A DNA stretch of 64,000 nucleotides from Mycobacterium sp. GA-0227b (GCF_001499855.1 NZ_LQIK01000004.1:149815-213814), one strand, 5' to 3'; positions 45,219-55,247 are shown, counted from the stretch's first letter. Notes: generated from the sequence alone by a model not told the origin. Made by a program: numbers and translations.

Positions 45219-46541
45219 CTAGACCTCGTCGGGGTTGGCGAAGCCCGGGACGTACTCATCGGCGATGCGCCGAGTGTCGACGTGGGCGTCGAGCTGGCAG
45301 GAGATCGCGACGATCGACGCGATCACCCGCATGGGAATCGCCAACTTCGGCGGGATGTCCATCTGCCGAGCGGTCTTGATCTGCCCGCCGAACCGGTCGA
45401 ATTCCAACAACGTCATGCGCTGCAGCCACGAACGGCGGTAGTGGAAAATCGGAACCTGCAGCGGCTCGACGTACTGCTTGAGCATGTCGTCGATCTCGCG
45501 AATGGAGACCTGCTGGCCTTTCTGGATGAAGCCGGCTTTCTCCATCGTGGGCAGCAGCTTGTCGTAGTTCTTGTCGACGGCGTAGCGGAGAATCTGGCCG
45601 AGTTCGATCGGCCAGCCGCCCGGCATCGGCGCCACCGCGCCGAAGTCGATGACACCCATCTTGTCGCCGGGCAGCAGCATGAAGTTTCCGGGATGGGCGT
45701 CGCCGTGCACCATTTCGAGCCGGCGCGGCGCATCATCGCAGAACTCGAACAGCCGGGTGGCCATCAGGTCACGCTGTTCCTGAGTGCCCTCGCGGATGAT
45801 CTGTGACAGTGGGATGCCCTCGATCCACTCCTGAATGACGACCTTGGGGGCGCTGGCAACCACCTTGGGCACCAAGAACTTCGGGTCCCCGTCGTATGCC
45901 TTGGCGAACGCGCGCTGGTTGTCGGCCTCCAGTCGGTAATCCAACTCCATTTCGGTGCGCTCGATGAGTTCGTCGACAATGCCTTGAACGTCGGCGCCCG
46001 GGGCCAACTGCTTGAGCACACCGACCATGCGCTGCATGGTCTTTAGGTCGGCTCGCAGCGCCTCGTCGGCGCCGGGGTACTGGATCTTGACCGCCACCTC
46101 ACGCCCGTCGGACCACACCGCCTTGTGGACCTGACCGATGCTGGCCGAAGCGATCGCCTTGTCGTCGAACGACTGGAACCGCTCGCGCCACTTGGTGCCC
46201 AGTTGCTGATCCAGCACCCGGTGCACCTTGGCCGCCGGCAGCGGCGGCGCCTCGCGTTGCAGCTTGGTCAGCGCCTCGCGGTACGGCTTGCCGTAGCGCT
46301 CGGGAATCGCGGCCTCCACCACCGACAGCGCCTGGCCGACCTTCATCGCGCCGCCCTTGAGCTCACCGAGCACGGTGAACAGTTGCTGGGCCGCCTTGTC
46401 CATCAGCTCGGCGTTGACCTCGTCTTTCGACTTACCGGTCAGCCGTTTACCGAAGCCCAACGCGGCCCGGCCCGCCATGCCGACCGGCAGGCTGGCCAGC
46501 TTGGCGTTTCGCGCGGCCCGACCCCGCTTGATGTCACTCAC
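45219..46541 (-). CDS. ABC1/AarF (UbiB) family atypical kinase, Rv3197
   Basis: A 440-residue protein kinase-like ATPase. Seen: the family KVGQ motif (AMKVGQALSV), ASIGQVHKA replacing the Gly-rich loop, the Lys of AVKIQYPGA, the catalytic HGDAHPGNF and DFGAV. GTG 46541 aligns with the start of Rv3197. In M. tuberculosis Rv3197 is in the WhiB7 regulon and linked to macrolide tolerance, and here it again faces whiB7, 19 bases apart. A palindrome TGGATGT/ACATCCA lies upstream at 46593-46608. Confidence 0.92.
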   Translation of the reverse strand: MSDIKRGRAARNAKLASLPVGMAGRAALGFGKRLTGKSKDEVNAELMDKAAQQLFTVLGELKGGAMKVGQALSVVEAAIPERYGKPYREALTKLQREAPPLPAAKVHRVLDQQLGTKWRERFQSFDDKAIASASIGQVHKAVWSDGREVAVKIQYPGADEALRADLKTMQRMVGVLKQLAPGADVQGIVDELIERTEMELDYRLEADNQRAFAKAYDGDPKFLVPKVVASAPKVVIQEWIEGIPLSQIIREGTQEQRDLMATRLFEFCDDAPRRLEMVHGDAHPGNFMLLPGDKMGVIDFGAVAPMPGGWPIELGQILRYAVDKNYDKLLPTMEKAGFIQKGQQVSIREIDDMLKQYVEPLQVPIFHYRRSWLQRMTLLEFDRFGGQIKTARQMDIPPKLAIPMRVIASIVAISCQLDAHVDTRRIADEYVPGFANPDEV

Positions 46542-46598
46542 CAGACCATCATCCACGACGGTGCTGAACACCCCGCAACGACTTGCCAACAATGGATG

Positions 46599-47435
46599 TC
46601 AACATCCACAGCGCGGATGACGCGACCACCGCCTCGCCACCACGGAACCCACGTTGATGTCGAACTCCAGCGTCGTGTCGAGCGTCGGCGGCGGCTCGGC
46701 GAAGCGGCTCATGTCGGCGCCGCCGCGGACGGCGCGGATGACCCGGTCGACCTGGTTCAGCGCGAGCGCGGCCGTGCCCAACACGGTCGCCCGATCGGCG
46801 CTTCCGACGGTGTGGCGCAACTGCGCGGCGACCGCCGGCCACGCCGCGTCCCGGTCGCTCCGATGCAGGTCCGCACACCCGAGGCAGCTCGTCACGCCGG
46901 GGATGACCAACGGCCCGACCAGGCCGACGCCGTCGCGCACGCGCACCGGCAGGTGTGGCACCTCGGCGGCGTGCAACTCGCGCACCACGCGCGGGTCGGC
47001 CACCAGGTAGTCGGTGAACACCACCAGATCGGTCGGCTCGGTCGGCGCACCGGTGTCGGTCCGGTTGCTGTGGGTGAGGCGCGCACCCGAACACCGCAGC
47101 GCGGTGTCGAGCAGATCGGACAGCGGGCCGCGGCCATGGATGCGCACCGCCGCGGCGCGGCCTCGTCGAACCCGGGTGGTGGTCACCAGACCGGCGTCAA
47201 CCAACAATCCGATGAAGTCTTCGACGATTGCCCCGTCAACCGCCGGTGCGTGGGCCTGCAGGTCGGCCAGGCTCGCACCCGATTGCAGATGGCGCAGCAT
47301 GCTCGCCGCTGTTGCCGCGGGCAGCCACGCCGGAGGACGGATCATGACCGCGCGCCGCGGGTCCCAGCCCACCTGCACGGCGCCGTCCGGGCGCAGCAGC
47401 ACCGGTGTCGCCGCGCTCAGCGCGTATCGCGTCAT
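46599..47435 (-). CDS. Cyclodehydratase-like (ThiF/E1-type) protein, Rv3196
   Basis: A 278-residue protein resembling the leader-peptide-binding or ThiF-like part of TOMM cyclodehydratases: a winged-helix-like N-terminal portion (FIGLLVDAGLVTT), then a central ThiF-like domain with LVVFTDYL and PLVIPGVTSCLGCADLHR, in which SCLGC and the last Cys pair (RCGC) could bind one zinc. No YcaO partner or obvious precursor peptide is nearby, so its natural reaction is unknown. It lies between the AarF kinase and the DUF2342 gene on the same strand. Confidence 0.78.
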   Translation of the reverse strand: MTRYALSAATPVLLRPDGAVQVGWDPRRAVMIRPPAWLPAATAASMLRHLQSGASLADLQAHAPAVDGAIVEDFIGLLVDAGLVTTTRVRRGRAAAVRIHGRGPLSDLLDTALRCSGARLTHSNRTDTGAPTEPTDLVVFTDYLVADPRVVRELHAAEVPHLPVRVRDGVGLVGPLVIPGVTSCLGCADLHRSDRDAAWPAVAAQLRHTVGSADRATVLGTAALALNQVDRVIRAVRGGADMSRFAEPPPTLDTTLEFDINVGSVVARRWSRHPRCGC

Positions 47436-47498
47436 CGATCGAGCGTGCCACGCCGCGCGACGGCCGCCGGTAGTTATCCACAGGCGTCAGCGCAGCGG

Positions 47499-47548
47499 GA
47501 TTTCGGTGTGGCCGGTTGCGCTGAGCGCGACCAACTACACCCGAATCA
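47499..47548. repeat. Intergenic palindromic repeat, copy 2
   Basis: GATTTCGGTGT (47499-47509) and ACACCCGAATC (47537-47547) form an imperfect hairpin; the interior GCGCTGAGCGCGACCAACT matches copy 1 at 22733-22783 closely. It ends at the stop of the DUF2342 gene, so a terminator role is likely. Confidence 0.6.
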
Positions 47549-48928
47549 CTATTGGTCGTCGCCTTTACCGCGATCGGGGTTCTGGATGTCCTTCTCGAGG
47601 TCGGCGATCGCCTCCTCGATGGCGCTGTCCATCCCGCTGGTGTCGCCGCCGATCATCCGGTCGATGAATCCGGCCGGCTCGTCGAGGTCCTTGGCGGTGG
47701 GCAGCAAGTCCGGATGCTGCCATACCGCGTCGCGGCCATCGGAGCCGACGGCCTCGGTCAACCGCTCCCAGAGCACCGCGGCCTCCCGCATCTTGCGCGG
47801 CCGCAGTTCCAGCCCCACCAGGGTCGCGAAGGTCTGCTCTGCCGGCCCGCCGGTGGCCCGGCGCCTGCGCAGCACCTCCGCCAGCGCCGCCGTGCCGGGA
47901 ATGCGGTCGCCGAGCGCATTGGTGACGACCGTCTGCACCCACCCCTCGATCAGCGCCAGCAGCGTCTCCAGCCGCTCCAGCGCCGCGGTCTGCTCCGGCG
48001 TCGCCTTCGGCTCGAAGATGCCCTGATTGAGCAGTTGTTCCATCTGCGCCGGGTCGGTCAGCGCCGCCGGATTGATGCCCGAGGCCAGTTCTTCGATGCC
48101 GCTCATGTCGATCTTCATGCCGCGGGCGAACGCCTCGACCGCATTCAGCAGCTGGCTGGCCAGCCACGGCACGTGGCTGAACAGGCGGTGGTGGGCTGCC
48201 TCGCGGGCGGCGAGGAAGGTGAGGATCTCGCTGCGCGGCTGCTCGAGACCCTCGGACAGCGACTCGACCGCCTCCGGCATCAGTGCGGCCACCCCTTTGG
48301 GGCCGAGCGGCAGCCCGATGTCGGTGGAGGTCAACACTTCTCGCGACAGCTTGCCCAGCGCCTGACCCAGTTGTGAGCCGAACGCCATTCCGCCCATCTG
48401 CGTCATCATCGACAGCAGGGGACCGGCCATGGTCCTGGCCTCGTCGGGCAGCGTGGACGCCCACACCGTCGAGATCTGTTCGGCGACCGGGTCGCACAAC
48501 CGCTTCCACGTTTCGAGCGTGTTGTCGATCCAGTCCGTCGGCGTCCACGCGACGGCCTTGCTGGTGCCCGCCGGCAGCGCCGTCACGCCGTCCAGCCAGG
48601 TTTCGGCGAGGTGCACGGCGTCGGCGATTGCCGCACTCGTCTTTTCCGGTACCGGCGCGACGAAGCCGATCTGGCTCGACGCCAGCTGCCGGGCCAGGTC
48701 GTAGTTCACCGGTCCGGACTGCTTGCCGGCGGCCATCGCGCCGCCCGCCCCGCTGAACATCTCGCCGAGCTTGCTGAAAATCTGGCCCAGCTGCGACATG
48801 TCGAACTCGGACCCGCCTTGAGAACCCATGCCGAACGGGTCGGCGCCGGACCCCTGATCGGGATCCTTCTTGCGCTTGTCGCGCTCGGGGTCGTCCCCGG
48901 CGGAGAAGCCGAAAGGCGGGTCAGCCAT
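47549..48928 (-). CDS. DUF2342 zinc-dependent metalloprotease-like protein (Rv3195)
   Basis: A 459-residue actinobacterial protein. The N-terminal 75 residues are polar and Gly/Met-rich (low complexity). The core has AFGSQLGQALGKLSREVL and AAREAAHHRLFSHVPWLASQ, the family's presumed metal-binding ExxHH segment. Later parts are helical. The family is called zinc-dependent metalloprotease by homology only. Divergent from the PDZ-Lon gene. Confidence 0.85.
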   Translation of the reverse strand: MADPPFGFSAGDDPERDKRKKDPDQGSGADPFGMGSQGGSEFDMSQLGQIFSKLGEMFSGAGGAMAAGKQSGPVNYDLARQLASSQIGFVAPVPEKTSAAIADAVHLAETWLDGVTALPAGTSKAVAWTPTDWIDNTLETWKRLCDPVAEQISTVWASTLPDEARTMAGPLLSMMTQMGGMAFGSQLGQALGKLSREVLTSTDIGLPLGPKGVAALMPEAVESLSEGLEQPRSEILTFLAAREAAHHRLFSHVPWLASQLLNAVEAFARGMKIDMSGIEELASGINPAALTDPAQMEQLLNQGIFEPKATPEQTAALERLETLLALIEGWVQTVVTNALGDRIPGTAALAEVLRRRRATGGPAEQTFATLVGLELRPRKMREAAVLWERLTEAVGSDGRDAVWQHPDLLPTAKDLDEPAGFIDRMIGGDTSGMDSAIEEAIADLEKDIQNPDRGKGDDQ

Positions 48929-49110
48929 GCCTCAACCGTACTCACCGACCGCCGGAGATGTGGCTGGGCAGGTCACGCTGACAGCGAACCCCGGTCCGAG
49001 CGCCGATTTCTGCGCGGCGGTCGTGCTCCGGCCGGATTTCACAGCCCCGGGGGTGGAAGTCGCGAACGGTCCGGACCCGGCGTGACCAAGGGCACCGACG
49101 CCGCAACCTT

Positions 49111-49116
49111 TACATT
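49111..49116 (+). promoter_or_regulatory. Leaderless promoter -10 for the PDZ-Lon gene
   Basis: TACATT lies exactly seven bases before GTG 49124, the spacing typical of mycobacterial leaderless transcripts, where transcription begins on the start codon. There is no ribosome-binding site before this GTG. Confidence 0.55.
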
Positions 49117-49123
49117 GGGCGGC

Positions 49124-50146
49124 GTGAACAGGCGGACTTTGACGTTGCTCGTCGCGCTCGTCCCGATCCTGGCCTTCGGCGTGCTCGCGTCGGTGGCGGT
49201 GGTGCCTTACGTGTCACTGGGCCCGGGGCCGACGTTCAACACGCTCGGCGAGGTCGAGGGTAAGCAGGTCGTCGACATCGAGGGCGCCGACGTCTATCCC
49301 ACGTCTGGGCATCTGAACATGACCACGGTGTCCCAGCGCGACCAGCTCACGCTGGGCCAGGCGATGGCGTTGTGGCTCTCGGGCCGCGAGCAGCTGGTGC
49401 CGCGTGATCTGGTCTACCCGCCAGACATGACGCGCGAAGAGGTCAACGAGGCCAACACCACCGACTTCCGCAACTCCGAACGCAGCGCCGAATACGCCGC
49501 GCTGCACTACCTGGATTTTCCGATGGCGGTGACGGTGGAGAACGTCAACGACGACGGACCGTCGGCGGGCAAGCTGAAGGACGGCGACGCGATCGACGGC
49601 GTCAACGGCAAGCCGGTGGCCACCCTCGAGGAGTTCCAGGCCTTGCTCGAGCACACCAAACCGGGTGACACCGTGGTGCTCGACTACCGCCGTAAGGACG
49701 GCCCGCCCGGCGTCGCCACCATCACGCTGGGCAAGCATCCCGAAGGCGACCAGGGCTACCTCGGTATCGGCGTGCTTGACGCGCCCTGGGCGCCGTTCTC
49801 GATCGACTTCAACCTCGCCAACATCGGCGGTCCGTCCGCGGGGTTGATGTTCTCCCTGGCAGTGGTCGACAAACTGACCACCGGTGACCTCACCGACGGC
49901 GAGTTCGTCGCGGGCAGCGGAACGATCTCCGGGGACGGCGAGGTCGGCTCGATCGGCGGCATCACCCACAAGACGCAGTCCGCGCGGGAGGCGGGCGCGA
50001 CCGTTTTCCTGGTGCCCGCGGACAACTGCGAGGAAGCCAAGACGGCCCCGCAGGACGGTCTCGAACTGGTCAAAGTCGATACCTTGGCGCAGGCCGTCGA
50101 CGCTTTGAAGACGTTGTCCGCCGGTGGCGAACGCCCCCATTGCTAG
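49124..50146 (+). CDS. PDZ and Lon-type serine protease, membrane anchored (Rv3194c)
   Basis: A 340-residue protease equal in length to Rv3194c. Seen: N-terminal membrane anchor (LLVALVPILAFGVLASVAVV), an external PDZ domain (LKDGDAIDGVNGKPVATLEE), and a Lon-type catalytic domain with the Ser in GGPSAGLMFSLA and the Lys in GGITHKTQSAREAG. The Ser-Lys dyad is intact. GTG 49124 is supported by the leaderless promoter. Followed after 100 bases by the UPF0182 gene. Confidence 0.93.
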   Translation: MNRRTLTLLVALVPILAFGVLASVAVVPYVSLGPGPTFNTLGEVEGKQVVDIEGADVYPTSGHLNMTTVSQRDQLTLGQAMALWLSGREQLVPRDLVYPPDMTREEVNEANTTDFRNSERSAEYAALHYLDFPMAVTVENVNDDGPSAGKLKDGDAIDGVNGKPVATLEEFQALLEHTKPGDTVVLDYRRKDGPPGVATITLGKHPEGDQGYLGIGVLDAPWAPFSIDFNLANIGGPSAGLMFSLAVVDKLTTGDLTDGEFVAGSGTISGDGEVGSIGGITHKTQSAREAGATVFLVPADNCEEAKTAPQDGLELVKVDTLAQAVDALKTLSAGGERPHC

Positions 50147-50246
50147 GTGATTGGCCGGCCACCGCCCGCCGGTGGTTGCGTAGAGTTGGGGCCAAGCTTG
50201 GGGTGGCGTCGATCGCGACGTATGGGAATGGAACTGGAGTCGACGA

Positions 50247-53200
50247 GTGGGTATGCGGCCCGCGGCACGAATGCCGAAGCTGACACGACGTAGCCGGATT
50301 CTCATCGGGGTGGGCGCCGTCGCCGTCCTGCTGTTGTTGATCGGACCACGGTTGATCGACACCTACGTCAACTGGCTGTGGTTCGGCGAACTCGGCTATC
50401 GCTCGGTCTTCACCACCGTGCTGTTCACCCAGATCCTGCTGTTCCTCGTGGTGGCGCTATTGATCGGCGCGATCCTGTTCGCCGGGCTGGCGCTGGCCTA
50501 CCGCACCCGACCGGTGTTCGTGCCGACCAACGGCCCCAACGACCCGGTCGCCAGTTACCGCACCGCGGTGATGGCGCGGCTGCGACTGGTCGGCTTCGGC
50601 GTGCCCGCGCTCATCGGCTTGTTCGTCGGGCTGTTCGCGCTGGGGCAGTGGCAGACGGTCCAGCTGTTCTTACACGGCGACAGCTTCGGGATCACCGACC
50701 CGCAGTTCGGTATGGATCTCGGCTTCTATGCCTTCGACCTGCCGTTCTACCGGCTCGTGCTGAACTACCTGTTCGTCGCGACCTTCCTGGCGTTCCTCGG
50801 AAACCTGTTGGGTCACTATCTGTTCGGCGGCATCCGACTGTCCGGGCGCGCCGGCGCGTTGAGCCGTGCGGCGCGCATCCAGTTGATCACCCTGGTGGGC
50901 ATCCTGATGCTGCTCAAGGCGGTCGCCTATTGGTTGGATCGTTACGAGCTGCTGAGCCACACCCGCGGCGGCAAGCCGTTCACCGGTGCCGGCTACACCG
51001 ACATCAACGCGGTGCTGCCGGCCAAGCTCATCCTGATGGCGATCGCGGTGATCTGCGCGGCCGCGGTGTTCTCGGCGATCGTGCTGCGCGATTTGCGTAT
51101 CCCCGCGATCGGTGTGGTGCTGTTGCTGTTGTCGTCGCTGGTGGTCGGCGCGGGCTGGCCGCTGGTGGTCGAGCAGTTCAGCGTCAAACCCAATGCGGCG
51201 CAGAAGGAAAGCGAATACATCAGCCGAAGCATCACGGCGACCAGACAGGCTTACGGGCTGACCGACGACGTGGTCACCTACCGCAATTACAGCGGCGACT
51301 CGGCGGCCACCGCGCAGCAGGTCGCCGCGGACCGGGCGACGACGTCGAACATCCGGCTGCTGGATCCGACCATCGTCAGCCCGGCGTTCACCCAGTTCCA
51401 GCAGGGCAAGAACTTCTACTACTTCCCCGAGCAGCTGTCGATGGACCGCTACATCGGCCCCGACGGCAACCTGCGCGACTACGTGGTCGCCGCCCGCGAG
51501 CTCAACCCCGACCGGCTGATCGACAACCAGCGCGACTGGATCAACCGCCACACCGTCTACACCCACGGCAACGGTTTCATCGCCTCACCGGCCAACACCG
51601 TGCGTGGCGTCGCCAACGACCCCAACCAGAACGGCGGTTATCCGGAGTTCCTGGCCAGCGTGGTCGGCGCCAACGGCAGCGTCATCTCGCCCGGACCGGC
51701 GCCGCTGGATCAGCCACGCATCTATTTCGGACCGGTGATCTCCAACACCCCGGCCGACTACGCGATCGTCGGCAAGAACGGCGACGTCGACCGCGAGTAC
51801 GACTACGAGACGAACACCGAGACCAAGAACTACACCTACACCGGCCGCGGCGGCGTTCCAGTGGGCAACTGGCTGGCGCGGTCGGTTTTCGCCGCCAAGT
51901 TCGCCGAACGAAACTTCTTGTTCTCCAACGTGATCGGCCCGAACAGCAAGATCCTGTTCAACCGCGATCCGGCGGACCGCGTCGAGGCGGTGGCGCCGTG
52001 GCTTACCACCGACACCAGCATGTATCCCGCGATCGTGAACAAGCGGATGGTGTGGATCATCGACGGCTACACCACGTTGGACAACTACCCGTACTCAGAG
52101 TTGACGACGTTGTCGAGCGCCACCGCCGACTCCAACGAGGTGGCGATCAACCGGCTCGCACCCGACAAGCAGGTGTCCTACATCCGCAACTCGGTGAAGG
52201 CCACCGTCGACGCCTACGACGGCACGGTGACCCTCTACGCCCAGGACGAGCAGGATCCGGTTCTCAAAGCGTGGATGAAGGTGTTCCCCGGCACGGTGAA
52301 GCCCAAGAGCGAGATCTCGCCGGAACTGCAGCAGCACCTGCGCTATCCCGAGGACCTGTTCAAGGTGCAGCGTGCGCTGCTGGCCAAGTACCACGTCGAC
52401 GACCCGGTGACGTTCTTCTCCACGTCGGACTTCTGGGACGTGCCGCTCGACCCGAACCCGACCGCGAGCAGCTACCAGCCGCCGTACTACATCGTCGCCA
52501 AAGACCTTGTCACCAGAGACCGTTCGGCGTCGTTCCAACTGACCAGCGCGATGAACCGGTTCCGCCGCGACTTCCTCGCCGCCTACATCAGCGCCAGTTC
52601 TGATCCCGACACCTACGGCAAGCTCACGGTGCTGACGATCCCCGGGCAGGTCAACGGTCCGAAGCTGGCGTTCAACGCGATCAGCACCGACACCGCGGTC
52701 AGCCAGGACCTCGGCGTGATCGGCCGCGACAACCAGAACCGCATCCGGTGGGGCAACCTGCTGACGCTGCCGGTGGCTGATGGTGGGCTGCTCTACGTCG
52801 CGCCGGTGTACGCCTCGCCGGGGGCCAGCGACGCCGCGTCGTCGTACCCGCGCCTCATCCGGGTGGCGATGATGTACAACGACAAGGTCGGCTACGGCCC
52901 CACGGTCCGCGATGCGCTGACCGAGTTGTTCGGGCCTGGCGCCGACGCGACCGCCACCGGGCCTGCGCCGATCGCGGGTCCGGGTGGACAGCAGCCGGCC
53001 GCGCAGCCCCCGGCCGACGGTGAAGCGCCGACCGGTCGCACGCCGGCCAACCAGCAGGGCCAGGCACCGGAGGCGCCCGCTCCCGCCGCGGTGCCGCCGG
53101 GCGGCCCGGTGGAGTTGTCCGGCGCGAAAGCCGCTGCGCTGCAAGAAGTCAACACGGCGCTCGACGCGCTGCGTAAGGCTCAGCAGAGCGGTGACTTCGG

Positions 53201-53264
53201 CGAGTTCGGCGAGGCGCTGCAACGCCTCGACGATGCGATGAGCAAGTACCAGTCCGCCGGCTAG
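50247..53264 (+). CDS. UPF0182 large membrane protein (Rv3193c)
   Basis: A 1005-residue protein. The N-terminal third has seven hydrophobic segments (from [16 protein letters not shown] to [16 protein letters not shown]); the remaining two thirds form a large polar domain, ending with a Pro/Ala/Gln-rich linker and a helical tail ([17 protein letters not shown]). Nearly identical stretches such as [18 protein letters not shown] match Rv3193c. Function unknown. GTG 50247 or ATG 50253 is the start. Confidence 0.94.
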   Translation: MGMRPAARMPKLTRRSRILIGVGAVAVLLLLIGPRLIDTYVNWLWFGELGYRSVFTTVLFTQILLFLVVALLIGAILFAGLALAYRTRPVFVPTNGPNDPVASYRTAVMARLRLVGFGVPALIGLFVGLFALGQWQTVQLFLHGDSFGITDPQFGMDLGFYAFDLPFYRLVLNYLFVATFLAFLGNLLGHYLFGGIRLSGRAGALSRAARIQLITLVGILMLLKAVAYWLDRYELLSHTRGGKPFTGAGYTDINAVLPAKLILMAIAVICAAAVFSAIVLRDLRIPAIGVVLLLLSSLVVGAGWPLVVEQFSVKPNAAQKESEYISRSITATRQAYGLTDDVVTYRNYSGDSAATAQQVAADRATTSNIRLLDPTIVSPAFTQFQQGKNFYYFPEQLSMDRYIGPDGNLRDYVVAARELNPDRLIDNQRDWINRHTVYTHGNGFIASPANTVRGVANDPNQNGGYPEFLASVVGANGSVISPGPAPLDQPRIYFGPVISNTPADYAIVGKNGDVDREYDYETNTETKNYTYTGRGGVPVGNWLARSVFAAKFAERNFLFSNVIGPNSKILFNRDPADRVEAVAPWLTTDTSMYPAIVNKRMVWIIDGYTTLDNYPYSELTTLSSATADSNEVAINRLAPDKQVSYIRNSVKATVDAYDGTVTLYAQDEQDPVLKAWMKVFPGTVKPKSEISPELQQHLRYPEDLFKVQRALLAKYHVDDPVTFFSTSDFWDVPLDPNPTASSYQPPYYIVAKDLVTRDRSASFQLTSAMNRFRRDFLAAYISASSDPDTYGKLTVLTIPGQVNGPKLAFNAISTDTAVSQDLGVIGRDNQNRIRWGNLLTLPVADGGLLYVAPVYASPGASDAASSYPRLIRVAMMYNDKVGYGPTVRDALTELFGPGADATATGPAPIAGPGGQQPAAQPPADGEAPTGRTPANQQGQAPEAPAPAAVPPGGPVELSGAKAAALQEVNTALDALRKAQQSGDFGEFGEALQRLDDAMSKYQSAG

Positions 53265-53285
53265 CCCTTCTCCGCGTTCTGCGCG

Positions 53286-53340
53286 AGCGACCGTGTCTGT
53301 ACGGCAACACACGGTGTCCGGCCGTACATTTGCGGTCGCT
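53286..53340 (+). terminator. Two-stem palindrome after the UPF0182 gene
   Basis: Outer stem AGCGACCG (53286-53293) with CGGTCGCT (53333-53340); inner stem TGTACGGC (53298-53305) with GCCGTACA (53321-53328). It begins 22 bases after the stop and stands between that gene and the tRNA. Likely terminator, or a dispersed palindromic element. Confidence 0.6.
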
Positions 53341-53415
53341 GACGCGTAGCGAAAGGCCCGTGACCGCGCGATTTGGAAGTGCACGAGCGCCTTCGGTAAC
53401 GTTGCGTTCACCCGA

Positions 53416-53492
53416 CGCGGGGTGGAGCAGCTCGGTAGCTCGCTGGGCTCATAACCCAGAGGTCGCAGGTTCGAATCCTGTCCCCGCTACCA
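53416..53492 (+). tRNA. Initiator tRNA-Met (CAT)
   Basis: A 77-base cloverleaf with encoded CCA: acceptor CGCGGGG against CCCCGCT, leaving an unpaired C1-U72 pair; D-arm with GGTAGCTC; anticodon loop CTCATAA closed by three G-C pairs (CTGGG/CCCAG); T-arm GCAGG TTCGAAT CCTGT. The mismatched first pair and the three consecutive G-C pairs mark initiator tRNA. It is the probable integration site of the element that follows. Confidence 0.96.
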
Positions 53493-53495
53493 GGC

Positions 53496-53531
53496 AAAAC
53501 GGCCCTCGGAGAACCCTCCGAGGGCCGTTTT
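53496..53531 (+). terminator. Rho-independent terminator of tRNA-fMet
   Basis: A 16-base stem AAAACGGCCCTCGGAG (53496-53511) and its complement (53516-53531) with loop AACC, ending in TTTTC. Very strong intrinsic terminator starting four bases after the tRNA. Confidence 0.92.
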
Positions 53532-53918
53532 CAATTGATTTGTGAACGAAATTGTGAACGTCAGAACTCCTGATTAGGTGCTGGTCGGCTGATGATTAGC
53601 GTCCGCGGTGTCCGGGCGCCGACCTGTTGGGACCGCTTATTGTCAGGACCGGCTGCGCAGGTCGTTGTCAGCGTCGGCGTACTCGAAGTACCAGCCCTCC
53701 GAACAGATGACGGAAGGTGCTTTAGGGCCGGCGCAGGCCCGATTGAGTAACTATAAATACCTCTCGGTCGCCCGGTCGGGCGGCGGAAGGCGTTCCACAT
53801 CATTGTCGAACAGGGACGTTTGGATCACCGGGTAACCGCACCGCCGACTACAGTCGGTTGGCCTCTGCTACTCGGTTGTGGCAGCTCCAAAGCCCGCGAC
53901 TCCCAGTACCGAGGTGGC
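53532..53918. other. Gene-free att-side region
   Basis: No gene between the tRNA terminator and the integrase stop. TTGTGAACG occurs twice in direct order at 53540-53548 and 53552-53560 (12-base period), candidate integrase arm-type sites. The stretch from 53740 holds an AT-rich ATTGAGTAACTATAAATACC, possibly a promoter or crossover region. The integration core cannot be fixed without the other end. Confidence 0.5.
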
Positions 53919-55247
53919 TTAGTCCACTTCCGTTGACGAGCGGTAGTCATCGCCGATCACGAACATCGCTGCCTGTTCAGCAGCGTCTCTGTCGTCGTTC
54001 TTTAATACGTGGGCATACGTCTGCAAGAAGAACCCGACGTCGGCATGCCCGATACGCTCGCTCACAGTCTTTGGGTTGACGCCAGCCTTCAACGCGGCCG
54101 TCGCGTACGAATGCCGCAAGTCGTGGAAGGTAATCCGCTCTAGGCCGGTGGCAGCCGCCAAGCGGTCAAACCGTTGACGGATGGAATCGGGATGCGGCGG
54201 TCGACCATCCTGGAAGGTAAAGACGTAGTTTCCGGGGTGGTAGTCGCTTCCGAAAAATGCCCGCTCTTCATCCTGCAATTGTCGCCATCTTTGAAGTGCC
54301 GCAGCAGTAGTCTGATCTATCGCGATCGTTTGATCGGCATTGTGCGTCTTGCCGCCCGCTTTGTCCCTCGCGTGGCCGCCAACTACGACCCGATTGTCAT
54401 GCACAGTGATCTCGCGCGCGTCCAGGTCGACGTCGTGCCACCTGAGGCCGCAGATCTGGCCGCGTCGTATTCCAGTGGTGAGCTCAAGCAGGAAAAGGGC
54501 AGCGAAGCGGTCGTGACTTGCCGTCTGCAGAAACGTCCGTATTTGCTCGGGGTTCCACACTGTTCGCCGCGCACGGGGACGTTTAGGCGGCTTTACATTA
54601 GCCGCCGCATTATGCGACGTGTACCTCCACGCGACGGCATCGACAAGTGCACGGTGGATCATTGCATGTATGTTCCGCACGGTCTTCGGCGCCAGCCCCG
54701 GATGCACCTGCTTCGGAGCGATGCCGGCGTTGTACCGGCGTACTGCAGCCCGCGCAGCGTGAATCGTTGTATCACACGCCTTAGCCACTTCGCGCGGACT
54801 CGGTGTCGACCCGTCGACCGTCTGGCTACGCCAGTAGTGATACATCGCGTAGTTGCGGTCCTGCTTGATCCGGCCCTCAGAAAGTAGTTTCGCGTAGAGC
54901 TTCAGGAGCTGTGGCTCATCGAGCCGTTGCAGCCTTTCTGCGCCAATGTGCGGCACTACGTAACACCTAGCGTAGTCATTCCAGTTCTGCCAAGTCGTTG
55001 CGTCCATAGAAGGTTCGATGGCTGGAAACCATTCGGCGAAAAACTGAGCCACTGTGCGAGTCGAGGGACGAACAACGCGACCTTGATCGGCTCCCCGCAT
55101 GGCATCGCGACAGGCCCTCCAGGCCTCCTTCTCCGTGGAAAACCCACCCTTTGAGATAGTTGGATACTCGCCGGTGGATGGATCTCGCTCAGGCCCTCGG
55201 AATCGATATGTCCACGTTCTTCCGCGCTGGTAGACCGACCCCTTCAC
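53919..55247 (-). CDS. Tyrosine recombinase (phage/ICE integrase)
   Basis: A 442-residue site-specific recombinase with an arm-binding N-terminus (SVYQRGRTWTYRFRG, typical AP2-like), a core-binding SAM-like domain (VAQFFAEWFPAIEPSM), and a catalytic domain carrying the first Arg in TTGIRRGQICGLRW, HDLRHSYAT (His-xx-Arg), GHADVGFF and the nucleophile Tyr in LQTYAHVL. An unusual insertion of about 50 residues (DGSTPSPREVAKACDTTIHA and onward) lies in the core-binding domain. Its start overlaps the excisionase stop (ATGA). Confidence 0.96.
   Translation of the reverse strand: MKGSVYQRGRTWTYRFRGPERDPSTGEYPTISKGGFSTEKEAWRACRDAMRGADQGRVVRPSTRTVAQFFAEWFPAIEPSMDATTWQNWNDYARCYVVPHIGAERLQRLDEPQLLKLYAKLLSEGRIKQDRNYAMYHYWRSQTVDGSTPSPREVAKACDTTIHAARAAVRRYNAGIAPKQVHPGLAPKTVRNIHAMIHRALVDAVAWRYTSHNAAANVKPPKRPRARRTVWNPEQIRTFLQTASHDRFAALFLLELTTGIRRGQICGLRWHDVDLDAREITVHDNRVVVGGHARDKAGGKTHNADQTIAIDQTTAAALQRWRQLQDEERAFFGSDYHPGNYVFTFQDGRPPHPDSIRQRFDRLAAATGLERITFHDLRHSYATAALKAGVNPKTVSERIGHADVGFFLQTYAHVLKNDDRDAAEQAAMFVIGDDYRSSTEVD

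Noticed and set aside
46125..48026. A 633-codon plus-strand frame opposite the AarF, cyclodehydratase-like and DUF2342 genes
   Set aside because: Shadow frame over three conserved minus-strand genes.
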